This document shows positions 1 through 12,540 of a stretch of DNA of 64,000 bases, one piece after another. The notes beneath the pieces were generated by a model that had not been told where the DNA came from, made no database searches, and worked only from the letters and a program-made list of their open reading frames with translations. Each line of letters opens with the position of its first letter. The first letter of the stretch is position 1. Both the position numbers and the translations under genes were made by a program. Origin of the DNA: Breviolum minutum Mf 1.05b.01 (Eukaryota; Sar; Dinophyceae; Suessiales; Symbiodiniaceae); assembly GCA_000507305.1 (NCBI GenBank), contig DF239100.1:219501-283500 (forward strand), given 5' to 3'.

Positions 1-719
1 CCAATCACCCCAGGATATTTTTGTAACTCACCTTTCAGAGGCTTCATCAGCTTTGCCTTTTCACCCACCCATCTCACACAGCAATTTGTAAGTCGGTCCA
101 ATATAAAAGCAACCCGAGAAGATTGGTATGATTGTTAACTACCGGAACTTGGATAAAGGTGACATTTCAAGGATTGGGATCCCATGGGATGGATTCATCA
201 CCATGAAATGCACCACTATTTGGGGAGATGTTTGGATCTTTTTCAGGCATTTTTCCCTCCCCTAAAACTAAGATATCCCCTTCCAATAGGCAAAGGCTAG
301 TCTCCCAGCAAGGGGCGACCTGTTAGTTTCAGGCATCGAACAAGCAAATCCAAGTGAAGCAACATCTCACCAAAAGATAGGGGCGGTGCTTTCAAAGATG
401 ATTTTTTTTTTTTGTTTTCGAAGGTTTACCCCGAAAACTTGGGGTTTGCATGATCCAATTTGACAAGCATATCAAGGGTGATTCCAGGGAGCAGGAAGGA
501 CATGGGACCCCCTTGTGGGGAAAGCGGGACCCATTCTGTCCCCATACCATTCTCATATGTGCTGGGGTCTAAACTCCCATTCGAATGAGTATGATACTTG
601 TTCGATATGTGATGTGACCCCACCACCTGCGTCAGCGGCATTTTCACTGTGTGGAATGATTTGCGCGCATTCGACGAGTCTTTAAACTCCCATGATTTCC
701 ATAAGGGATGGTCATCAAC

Positions 720-815
720 CCAATAGTAGGGCCTTATATACCCATTATGAGGATTCCCTATTAAAGGTGGGATGACCATCCCCAATATAAGGAGTTGATC
801 GACCCTGGCACATAT
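720..815. repeat. Repeat family Q
   Basis: GGATTCCCTATTAAAGGTGG then GATGACCATCCCCAATATAA; matched by 40360-40441 (AAAGGTGGGATGACCATCCT). It ends ~30 bp before ValRS exon 1. Confidence 0.75.
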
Positions 816-841
816 CTTTAGGGATTCGGGTCGTCGTTCAG

Positions 842-884
842 GTGATCGGCCTTGACGGATCCATGGTGAATTTGGAAGCACTAG
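842..884 (+). CDS. VARS: ValRS exon 1 of window (end of editing domain)
   Basis: Reads [14 protein letters not shown] after a cag|G acceptor. This corresponds to the DG-M-N segment that precedes re-entry to the catalytic core in ValRS. A GC donor (g|gcctgtgg) leaves phase 1, which joins the next exon in frame as [11 protein letters not shown]. The match to the family is looser than for later exons. Confidence 0.55.
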
Positions 885-2259
885 GCCTGTGGCCGTTTTT
901 TCTTATGGGGAAAATGTTGGGGTAAACGAGGTGTTAAAACATAACTGACATAGGATTTTGTGGGAATATATATTTAACAACATGAATTTTGTTGTTTTTT
1001 ATGGTGAATGTAGGTAAATATACCATACATGGACGTATATGGATCCAATGGGTAATGAGATTGAGATTGATGAAACTGGATGGGCAAACTGGAACCTGGT
1101 GAAGAAATTCAGTGTGAAAAAAGAACGAAAAACCGTCCCACGTCTTATCCACAAAAAACTTCCCATGCCTTTATACCAAACCGGGAATTTCATCCCCGAA
1201 ACTTCGGGATTCATTTTTTGATCGGAGAAATCTTGGCTCCCAACAGCGCAAAACGCCAGGCTCACCACAATACATGGGTCAGGACCGAGCCACGTGTTGG
1301 GGGCACCCAGGAGTTAACTTCAGCCCGTGGTCGTTACAGCACACTCCGTTTCACCACATGGTGGTGACCGGACCCAACGTCAGGTCGGAAAGCATTGTGG
1401 GCTGACTTGGAAGATGCGGGTCTCACGTTGAAAGTGGAGGCAAGGTGAGAATGTGTAGTTACATGAAAAAAGAGTGGGAACATGGAAGATTGAGAATTGA
1501 GGATCCCTCTTTTGGTGATGTCATTTTAGGTTGGTTTCAAAGATTTTTTTCCACCTTGAAAATGAAAGAAGATGAGCCCATTAGCCATTCATATTTTCAG
1601 GTGTTCAGTTACCCTGAAAGTCCAAGACGACTAATTTTTGATGGGTTTTTCCGGAAGGATTATTGTTTTGGTAAGAGCGTACAATCAACAATTCCACGGG
1701 AATATTCGGCTTTAATGGTCGCCTTGACTTCCAAGGGTTATGTTTTTTTTGTGCAGGGGGTCTAAGTTGGGAACGCAAGGGAGTTGGCCAAATTTCAACA
1801 GCAACTGATGGCCGCCTTCGGGATCATGTTTAGCAGATGTAGTGTACATAAAGAAACACCCCAAACACTCAATGTATAGGAGCTATTGACCCAACAATTT
1901 GGTAGTTTAGTAGGGTAAATGTAAGTAAATACCACATGATTGAATTGAGTGTTTGTTTCTGAAGCTGATTTTTTGTTCCCTCTCTCCAAAAAGTTACTCA
2001 TAGCCAACAAAATTCTTAATCCAAGGAAACTTTAATTTCTTCCACCGGAGGGTCCCTTATCACCCTAAGTTATTTTCTCAGCTGGAAGTTGAGACGAAAA
2101 GGGTGGATGTTCGGGTTCAAGTCTGGGAGGTTTATGTTCAACCCTACCTGTTGACTAATGTTTTATAGATGGGTTGAAACCACCAACTAGAAGTGATTTG
2201 GCCAAAGACTTGACATGGATTTTTTTTTGATACAGTGATTTTTTTTACTTTGTGAAGTT

Positions 2260-2315
<56 letters not shown>

Positions 2316-5300
2316 GCGCACAATTGCAAACAACGATAGCAGATAGCAACAGCAGACCTGCCGCTGTGCTTTGTATCGTTTGCCTCAGCGATAGGACCAC
2401 ATGCAGCGTGTGCCGTTGTCGCAAAGGCGCGGGTTGGTGCAGTCGGGTTAATGGACCATTGCTAGCATACAGTCAAATGCACCAGTTGGGAATGTCAAGA
2501 CCATACAGTACCTATACCCAGATGCTCAATGTATGGTATATTTACCTACATGTACCTCAAAACTACCCAAATGTAGGTAAATGATAGGCCATACATTGAG
2601 CATCTGGGATAGTTTACCATCGCAAACTAGAGTGAATATTTTTTTCAACAGTTATGTTAGAAATAGAAAAAAGCACGATGGTTACTACTAACTGGTATCT
2701 CAACCAGATTACCCATACCATACGATGTATGGTAGGTCTACATTTAGTTGATGTTCATGATACATGTAGGTACCACTGATATACCTAAAAAAACAGTTCT
2801 TGCTGTTTGATGTTAAAATCAACTTAAAGAAACCCCACCTGTCCAGTTGTCACCCCCCAAAAAAAACTGGCACGTTCCTATACAAGATGGGGCCCTATCG
2901 CCAGTTTTAAATAGGGTGAAATGGGGCCCCTACAAAAAAAACGAAAATTGATGGGGATTCTGGGGTTATTTCACCCCTATAGTTATAACCCTATAGTTAC
3001 AACTGGTGACTGACGGTGTCCACCTTGTCCATGTTTTCCAGAACTTGCCAGGAGCGGGGAAGTCATTGAGCCCATGTTGTCCGATCAATGGTTCGTCTCT
3101 ACAGAGGTGCCGGTGGGCTCCCAAAAACAGGTTTTTAACAAAGGTTATAGCTCCTATAAGTAGGTTTTGAAACCCCTGTTACTTATTTGTAAGGCTATTT
3201 ATAGGGGCTATAACTTCATGTAGAGGCACACTTTGTAACTATTAGGCCCAAAGCCGTACTTGAAGATGGAACCAATGACGCGAGACACGAAGTCACCAGT
3301 CGTGATTTCCAGTGTGTTTTTGTTGGGATTCTTTCAGAGTTGATGTTTTTCTTGCCACATTGACATGTCAATTTTTGGTCAAATTATAGCGACCGAAAAA
3401 TAACGACCTGGGCCCTCCGATTTTAGTAGCTTTTTGGAAGGGAACAGGAAAAATCCAGGTTGGTGAAATCATAATTTGTCCAAATGTCAATTTGTGTGGC
3501 TGACAATTTTGGTGAAATATGGTGCACCTTTGCTTCTCTTTCCGCCGCAAAAACTAGAAGACGATGAACGCATTTTGACCAGCACGTTTTTTCAACCTGA
3601 ATTGCAATCACCACCTGCAGAAGACTGCTTGAAACGAAACCAGAGATGACCTGAATCATGAGATGGGTGGTTGAAATGGATGGTTCAACTATCACCCCTA
3701 ACCCACTCCCTCAGAAATCAGGGTTTAATAAGGCCGTATTAAGGCACACCAATGGTTGATAAGCACTTGATAAGGCCTTATTTGTGGGGGGGAGTACGTG
3801 AACCGAGGGGAAGGGTGGTGGACCAGTCGTGAAGTAACCACCGTGCTCCTGCAAAGGTGATGGCGCAAAGGGCGATGGATGCCGTCGAGTGGGACCATGG
3901 AGATGGGGGGGATGTTTTGGAAGTCGTGGTTACGATTTACCTTGAGGGTATTGAAAACATGGCTGGTTGGAATATCCAAGATGAATTTGTTTTTTTCTAG
4001 TGGCATAATTATATATTAGCATAGTTAGCGGTATTTACCATATATACATATATGGTATATGTATAACCCATACATACCCATACCACATACGATGTATTTC
4101 GCTTCAAATTGTCCGCCCAAAACAATCAACCCAATTGTACAGGAGATTACAACATGACTTGCCCTAGCTGCATGTCCTTTTTTGAAAAACCCGAGGTTCG
4201 GGCTGTTTCAGTGAGATTTTCAGGGACGATCCCTTTCCCATGCTATTCCCATACCACACCCATAGGAATCCCTAAAGATATGATGGGAATAGTATGGGTC
4301 CCGCTTACCATACCAGGGGGTCCCATTATTGGGAGTCCCTGGAATCACCCTTGACTGTTGGATGGCAACAGAAAAGTTGTTACCAAGCACCTCCTGAACT
4401 CCAAACAACAAGGTAACCATTAATGAAAACATCGACTCGTTAACAAAAAATCACTACAGAACTTCCAGAGACGAAACCCCAAAATCAGCAGTAGTTTTCA
4501 GATTTTTGTTCTATGAATGTTTACACCCAAAATGGTGGAGGTGATTCTCAATTGAACAAGCTATTTGTTTTCCCCAATAACTAGTATAAATGATTTGGGG
4601 AAACTGTTGCCATTTCCTATTTGTCAAGATTGGGGTTGCTTTCAATACCAACAACCACGGAACTTTCACTTCACAAGGCCATGAAAGTTTAGTTCTGAGC
4701 ACTTGAGGATGTCAAAACCCTTGGGTAATTCCTGCTTGGAGGATCATCCCAAGACTCTTAAGTAGTTGGGGCCGACCCCGTTTGTAGGCTATCAAGTTCG
4801 TCCATGAATGGCAGGTATACCACAACCCGATCCTTAGGGGACGTAAAGGATCACCATGGTGATTAACCACGTATCCAAGTCATGGGATGATCCTCCAAGT
4901 GATACTTTTACTAGGTGGTGGTTTCCAATATTTTTTATGTTCACCCCTATGTGGGGAAGATTCCCGTTTCGACTAATATTTTTCAGATGGGTTGAAACCA
5001 CCAACCAGTATAGTAATTTGCCTAGATGTGTGTCAACTTGGTTGATTGGAATTGACGAAAGTTTGTCGTCAAGGTCTGGCGACATCAACATTCAGCCCGA
5101 TCGATTTGTGAAGTGTTCCTGGCATGTTTTTATTCCTGAGAGCGAGTCATGGCCTAGGCACTTTTGATGCCTTGTTTTTGTTGTTTCATGGCGAAGATTT
5201 GGGTGAAATGATTTGAACCTTGACGAGATAGTTTTTTTGTTGTTAAGAAGTTGAAACTAATGATATAGTGTTGGTGATGATGACGATGATGATGATGATG

Positions 5301-8300
5301 ATGATGATGACGATGATGATTTTGAGACCCTGGAAGTCAAACCGTTGCCACCATGCTTTCAAACATGCTCCCTAATGTGATTGGATCCTGTTGGATGAGT
5401 TGTGTTGCCAACAGTCAGTTAGTTAGTAAACTATATCAAAAGATCCCAAGACTTCTAGCCTAACATGTTTGCTAAGGTTTTTAGAGTTTAATCATGACAC
5501 TTACTTACCATATGAATCTAGGATCCATGTTTGGATATGTATGGTATATTTGCCTGCGATTACTTGATTTGTTTATATATATATTTTTTTTTATATGGTA
5601 AATGTAAGTAAATGTAGGTAAATATACGTAAATATACCATACATATGGGATATGAATCCATATGACACTGATTTGATCACCCCCAGAGTTGTATTCTATC
5701 CTTTGACACCAAGAACTTCCTCCACTCGTTGCCGGAGGACGTGGAAAGACTGGCTGAAGGAGAAACAACCTTGGTGTATCTCTAGGCCGAATCAACCTCT
5801 ATGGCTGGTCAACCTACCCTCTGACATAACCCCCGCAGAAATAAGGGTTTAACAAGGGCTTATTAAATTTATATAAAATTATTAACCATATATGGGTCAT
5901 ATACCCCCTAAACTATATATGACGGTGAAACAATCTCCTAGAACCATCCATTAAGGGCTCATTAAGGGCTTATTGACCAATGGTTTCCCCTTAATAAGGC
6001 CGGCTATTAAACCGTTAACCTGTGATTCTGAGGGGGGGTACGTTGGGGGGGGCCTGGTTGACCAGCCATGAGATGTGGGGGTGAAGGTGGAACACGGGGC
6101 CAGAAGAAACTTTGAAGATTTTGGTTTTGGAAGGATGTTTCATCCAAATCATGGAAGACATAGTTAGATATACAACAAAACCAAACACAACTCAAACAAA
6201 AGATACCACCATTTTTGCAGCTTTTATGGATGAAACATCAACAATTTCAAATCCCAAATTTCCAAATTTCATCTTTCAAATGGAACACATAAATGTTCTG
6301 ATTGTCAGCCAGTTCCTGGCTGCCAGTTCCTGGCTGCTTTCATCGGCGTTGATGGATTCGTTTTTCGCAGCAGTTTCGGAGAGTTTCGCCTTGAGGCAAC
6401 TCTGGTGGGGTCATCGCATTCCTGTGCCACTTGGGTGGTGCATTGTGTGGTGGGGTTTCAAATAGAAGGGACAACCCCAAGGAAAGGGGGTTTTACTAAC
6501 CATGGGTTTTCTAGGTCGTGGTTTCATATGTTTCAAATAGGTGGTGCATTTTATTTAATTTTTGGGGCTCAAAAATGACGTCGAGAACTAAACACTTCCA
6601 AGGTTTGCATGGATATTTTAATCTAGGTGGTGGAAACTTCAAATATTTTTTGATTTTTCAACCCGAGCCCTTGGGGAAATGATCCAATTTGACGATAACA
6701 TTTTTCTAATGGGTTGGTTCAACCACCAACAACTAGTTATTTTTGTAGCTCAAAAAAAAGTCCGGGGCAGAAACAACCCAAAACAGAAAACATACTTGGG
6801 GGGAGGAAAGTCAAGTAATCGTAGAGTTTTTTTTTGACGGCATTTCCAGCCAATGTTTGGGGTGAATTTTGAGCCATAGCTAGGTGCGGATTGTCCGTGA
6901 TTATCCAACCTTTCTCATGTTTTGGTGTTAAAGATTTGCGATTCAAACTCAACATTTGTTGTGATCCGTGTCTAACGCAGCGCCAAGAAATGAATTGCAC
7001 TCCAGCATTTGCTTTTTTTTTTAAGAATGCTGCCTTAGCATCACGAAGAAACAAACTAATACACTACATTACATATGTTTTAGATATATGTTTGAAGGTT
7101 CAAGTGCATCCAAGAAAAAAACCAACCAGCTTCGGTGCTGCCGTTCCAAGTGATGGCAGTGATGGGTGGTTTTCTGTATGTTAGCCCTTGGCAGATGAAC
7201 GATCAACTCAGGTTTTATCCCACCAACAAACCGGGGAGCGACCAATATTTTGTGGCACGCTCCACAGATGAGGCGAGCCTGAGCCATGCTCCCTGTTTTG
7301 CGAGTTGGTGTTTTTTGTTTAAAATGTCTTAAGAGAAAGTAGCCAGCTTTAATAAAAGATTATGATGGATTATGAGCCATAACATCCATCTCACTCACTG
7401 GTATATTTACCTAACTACATGAATGGATGAATTTTATGGGATCAATGTCGGTAAACATATCAGTCCCATGCATCCTATATGGGTGATGGATTAAGGGAAC
7501 ACCATCTTCCTGCAAAATTGGCTATGGTGTACTTTTTTTTTCCAGTTGTGAACGAGTTTAGTGAAATACTCCTACGTCTTAGGAAGTTGGACAAGGTGAG
7601 AAAAGACAGTTGACACCTCACACCACTCGGGTGAGAAAATTTCACTCGGGCAAGATGGCGAGAAAGGACACCGCCTGTTGATGGATTTCGACGAAATCCG
7701 GTAAACTCACCACTTTGATAGGTACAGGATATGTACATCCCATGATTTACAGCGTTTCTGTTGCAGTTCTTCCATCATCAGTATCAAATCCAATATGAAA
7801 AAAGAATCATCCAGCCGAGTGAGATTCAACTCTACCCAGATGGGTCATGAACATCCATGGAACACACGTGTTTCAAAAAATATATTGAGTGTTAGAACTA
7901 GATTCCAAGATGGTGGTTTTGGATGGTTTTGGAATGTTTGTTTCTTATCCAGTGTTTTTGTTTATAAATTGGGTTGAGTTGAAAGTTGAAACCACCACCT
8001 GTAGGACCTAGATGAGGTTTTTTTTCCAGGGACTTTGTCTTTAAAACATGTCTTTGAGTCTTTTAAGTATATGGCTCGTTAAATTGGTGGCCAGAACTCA
8101 ACCTTGTAAGGATATCTAATCTAGGTGGTGGTTTCAAATATTCTTTAATGTTCACCCCTACCAACCAGTAATCCATTGTGCTGCACTCTCAGCCGTTTGC
8201 CGGGATCATTTTGCAGAGTTGGAAGATGGATGACTCAGCATCTCCTGCACGGACTGCGCAATCATGAGCAGTTGAACAATCAAAAGGTGAGTAATTGGCA

Positions 8301-11300
8301 GTTTCGTATCCAAAACATCTTTAAACATATTTTGTTGTTTGGGTCATAACGGGTCTAATCCTGTACCAATTTTTTCGATGATGCCAATCTTTCAGGTGGC
8401 GTGCCAATTTTGTATGTGTCCAATCTAGTTTCTTCGGTGCTGGAGAGACTAGACTACTATGACCAAATTCTTAAGCAACAAAAAACCTATAAGATCTTGA
8501 AAAGAATGTCGCAAGTGCGATGGCTGCGAAACCTGTGGAGCTTCTGTTTCCTCCTCTATGCAGGCGAGCTGTTTTTTTTAACATGTTGGGAAGGTTTGGG
8601 CGGGTGGAATGTGAAATAAGCCCTATATTGGCACTGGTTTTCTTTTTTACGAATCCATGAATGGCTGACTTTTGTTGTAAATGATGGTAAATGTAGGTAA
8701 GTACCTAGGTGGTGGTTTCAAATATTTTGTATTTTCATCCCTACTTGGGGAAGATGAACCCATTTTTGACCAAGATTTTTCAGATGGGTTGGTTCAACCA
8801 CCAACTAGTTGGGGAATGATCGAATTTTGCACCATATTTTTGAAAAAAGGGGTGCTTGGTTGACCACCACTTGGTTGAAATGATTACTTGGAATTATTTT
8901 TAGGTTGGAGCTGAGACCTTCTTGTTGGAGTCGTTTCCAACCCTGGCAAACCTATGGGGAATCCCCGGCATATAGCCTGCATAATCAGCCTCTTTATCGT
9001 TGAGGACCTCGGGTTTTGCCTAGGTTTAGTAACCCATAGCTCTCCAATTTGAGTTGATGACTGAATGGATCACTTGGGATCCGGATATGCCCTATAGGCC
9101 CTAATCCAGGTATGTCTTAGGAAAAGTTTTTTTTTTCAGAAATAAGAGCGGCAAATAGTTTGAGAGATTCCGGGCAGGGAAACTAGGTGGTGGTTTCAAA
9201 CATTTTTTTATTTTCCCCCCTTATTTGGGGAAGCATTTTGACGAGCATATTTTTTCAAAGGGGTTGGTTCAACCACCAACTAGGAAATCAATCCGGCCGA
9301 GATTTTTCCTTCTTTGCTGTTGCAAGGTCAACAGCTCTTCATCATACCATCCAGTGAAAGGCCGGGTCTCGGGATTCTACGGCAGCGTTTTTGTGAAGTT
9401 TTTGGAGGTTTTTTTGTTTGGTCTCCAACAAAGGGGGATTGTTTTTTTGTGTGTTTTAAGGCTTTGGGGTTCAATGTCTTCTTGAGATCTTTCAGAAAGG
9501 TGACATTTTTGTTCACTTAATTAATGAAGGGGAATTGGAAGAAAATACTTACCAACAACACTTTTTTACGCAGGAAAGTTGGTGTTTGTTTTGATATTTT
9601 GAGGATTTGTTAAAACCTTCAAGAGTGTCTCAGCCAACCCTTCCCATGTGGTTGAGAAGAAAAAACCGCCAAAAATCCGCTGGTAGATATTTTTTACAGT
9701 GCCCTAAGCATCCGTTTGTATGTCCTGAGATTTCGGGATTACACCTACATTCCTATTCTAAGGATGGGATTAGAACCCTCATTCCTATTCGATCGGGAGG
9801 GGTCTGGATTCTTAGGGGTGGTTGTGAAAGATGAGTGGAACAGAAAACTTTCTAAACCGTGTTTGGTGGCTCCTTTAAACTTGAAATATATATTTGCAAT
9901 TTTTGGGGGATGATAAGCATTGTCTTTTCCCAGAAATTGTATAAGGTACACCCTAAAGGACCCCCAAAAAAACCCATGGAAAAATGGAAGGTTGTATATA
10001 ATCCTTTGAAAATAATATGGGTGAAATAACATAAATAACCACCAACAAATGAAGGAAACGTGGGTTGCCATGGCATGATCTGATTTGATTACATGATTAT
10101 ATATACTATATCCCATACCATCCATGTATGGTATATTTACCTACATTTACCATACCAAATGTGGGTAAATATACCATACATGGACGGTATGGGTATTTAA
10201 AAGGGGTTGAAGCCACGTATCACAGATATGAGGCCTCATGTGACGCCTCGCCAAGGCAGGGGGAGGAAATTGGCCCAGGAATTTGAAGACACGGACAAGA
10301 GGTTGAAACCTATGTCATGTTGTTTTCTCAAAAGGAACTAGCTTTAGGAACAAATTTGTTTAAGAGGATATAATGACCTGGAACCCAAATGACCCTTGTT
10401 TTGCTTGAAAAGGGCCTTGTTTTGGAGGGTTCAACCTCCAAAATGCAGGACAAACAGGTTCCAGGGATATATTTGATGTAGGAAAAAAATATACATACGT
10501 TTTTCTTGTCTGGAATCATTCTTGTAAACGTCCCTTTTTTAAAGATGTGGCGGGAATATTACGCAAAAAAAGTCGTCCATTTCGTGAATCCAAAGAGGGA
10601 TTTTAGTTGTGGTTCTACGAAAATCCGGTGAGCAAACCACCTGGGATGGTGCCAAAACCCCCTGTAAATCATAAAATTTCAACTGCTAAGCTCAACTGGT
10701 GAGTTTACCAGATTTCTGGTTGCCATCATCAATATCAAATAGAACATGTGGCTAGGTCTTGGGGGAGTACCCTCCTGGAAACGGTCACATATTCCATCCC
10801 CATTTGGCATTTTTGAGTCGATCAGTTCCTTTTCCGGTTTGTTGGTTTGTGGAGGATACCCTAAATTCGTTCTGGGGAAGAAGCTGCTACCGTGTACTCT
10901 CCCAAGGGTACCCGCATGTTCCGTTTGATTCTAGTTTCCATTCCTTTGGAAAACTTGGTTTGAAAGGTTAAACCTCCAGAAAACTATATTTCCCTGATGC
11001 CTACAGAATTGTGCCCGTGCCTCTTTTTTTGGGGCGGGGGCACAGACTTTTTAGCACCTTTAAAGATGCTAAAAGCCAACAAGTTGTTTGGAACACAGGC
11101 ACAGACAACATCTCTTTCAGTTCACTGTTGTTACCCTACTTGGAGGATCATCCCAGTTAGTAAGTGGTTAGTAACCCCCATTTATAAGCCATTTAGCCCA
11201 TTTGGAAGGGGAATAACCCTACATAGGGAACTTACTAACCATGGTTATTAACCACTTACTAATTGGGATGACCCTCCAAGTAGTGCTGAAAGATACCTTG

Positions 11301-12293
11301 TGAGAAGGTGGTGCTTCTCGCGCCCCTTGTTACCCCAACTCCCCAAATCGACACTACACTTGAGCATTAGGGATTCGTTGCAGACGTTTATTGGGAAAAG
11401 ACAAAGGTGCCATTAACGTACATCAACCAATTTCAACCAAAATAATCATAAAGAGTATAAGTATAAGATACAGTATATGGTATATGGTATGTGTATATAA
11501 TTCAAAGCCAAACAAAAACATCAAAAACAACAATTGTCGTTTTTTAGTTAAACTCAATATGATGTGAGGTTTCCCCCCCGATTCTCTCTTGGAGGGAGTC
11601 TCACGGAGAAAACACGAACCTGTTGCAGGTTCCAATGATTTTTTATTCGGGAAGGACTCCTTCATGGAAGCACGCACGGATCGTTTGAGCGTCACGCGGT
11701 GGCTCGGTGCTTCTTTGGGTCTGGCATGTGTTTTTCTTTTTGGGGGGTGGTGGGGATGGTTTATGGATGGCGATAGATGGAGATATAATTAGATATATTA
11801 TATATATATATAATAATACGTATATATACCTGTAACCATGAAGGGCTGCGATTCTACATACTTTTCAAGAAAGACAGGTTTCTAATACAAAAGATTTCCT
11901 TTTCATGTCCAGGGACGTACTTTGGAAAAGGGACGTACTTTGAAGGAATGCTGTAATGCCAATCATGAATCAGTACTGAATATATTCCATATACAACACC
12001 TTGACCATTTTCCTTGTGCTAAGATAGCACATATTTTTGGAGTACTTTATTGTTCCGTAATTTCCCATATACATTTTACCACTATGGGTGGTTTCCCCAA
12101 CAGTCTCCAAACGTCCATCCGCCGCAAGCGGTTTTTTCGATCAATGCGGAGCTGTTGATTCCGGTGACAAGAGGCTTGGAACCTCAGAAGGGGGATCTGA
12201 AACTTTGGCGGGGCCCCTCGTGGAAGAAACTGCAGAGCAACAACAACAACCACCACCACCACCACCACCACGACTACTACTACTACTACTACT

Positions 12294-12372
<79 letters not shown>

Positions 12373-12508
12373 TTACTACTACGACGATTACTACTACGAC
12401 GATTACTACTACGACGATTACTACTACTACTAAAACTACTTCTATCACCCCGACAACAATGACAGTACTGATGACTTATGACTGTTTTGAGGATGATGAT
12501 CGACGATG

Positions 12509-12540
<32 letters not shown>

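Noticed and set aside
426..881. 151-residue minus-strand open frame
   Set aside because: Overlaps repeat family Q and ValRS exon 1 on the opposite strand; no domain, and reads like noncoding repeat translation.
2252..2584. Poly-Ser frame followed by a Cys-rich tail
   Set aside because: Starts in the ATC microsatellite and ends in a family B palindrome. The real coding bases here are the 32-bp ValRS exon in another frame.
9745..10125. 126-residue minus-strand open frame
   Set aside because: Made of family F and family B repeat sequence.
12047..12462. Long overlapping frames encoding poly-Val, poly-Asp or poly-Arg/Leu
   Set aside because: Produced by the trinucleotide microsatellite, which is open in many frames on both strands.
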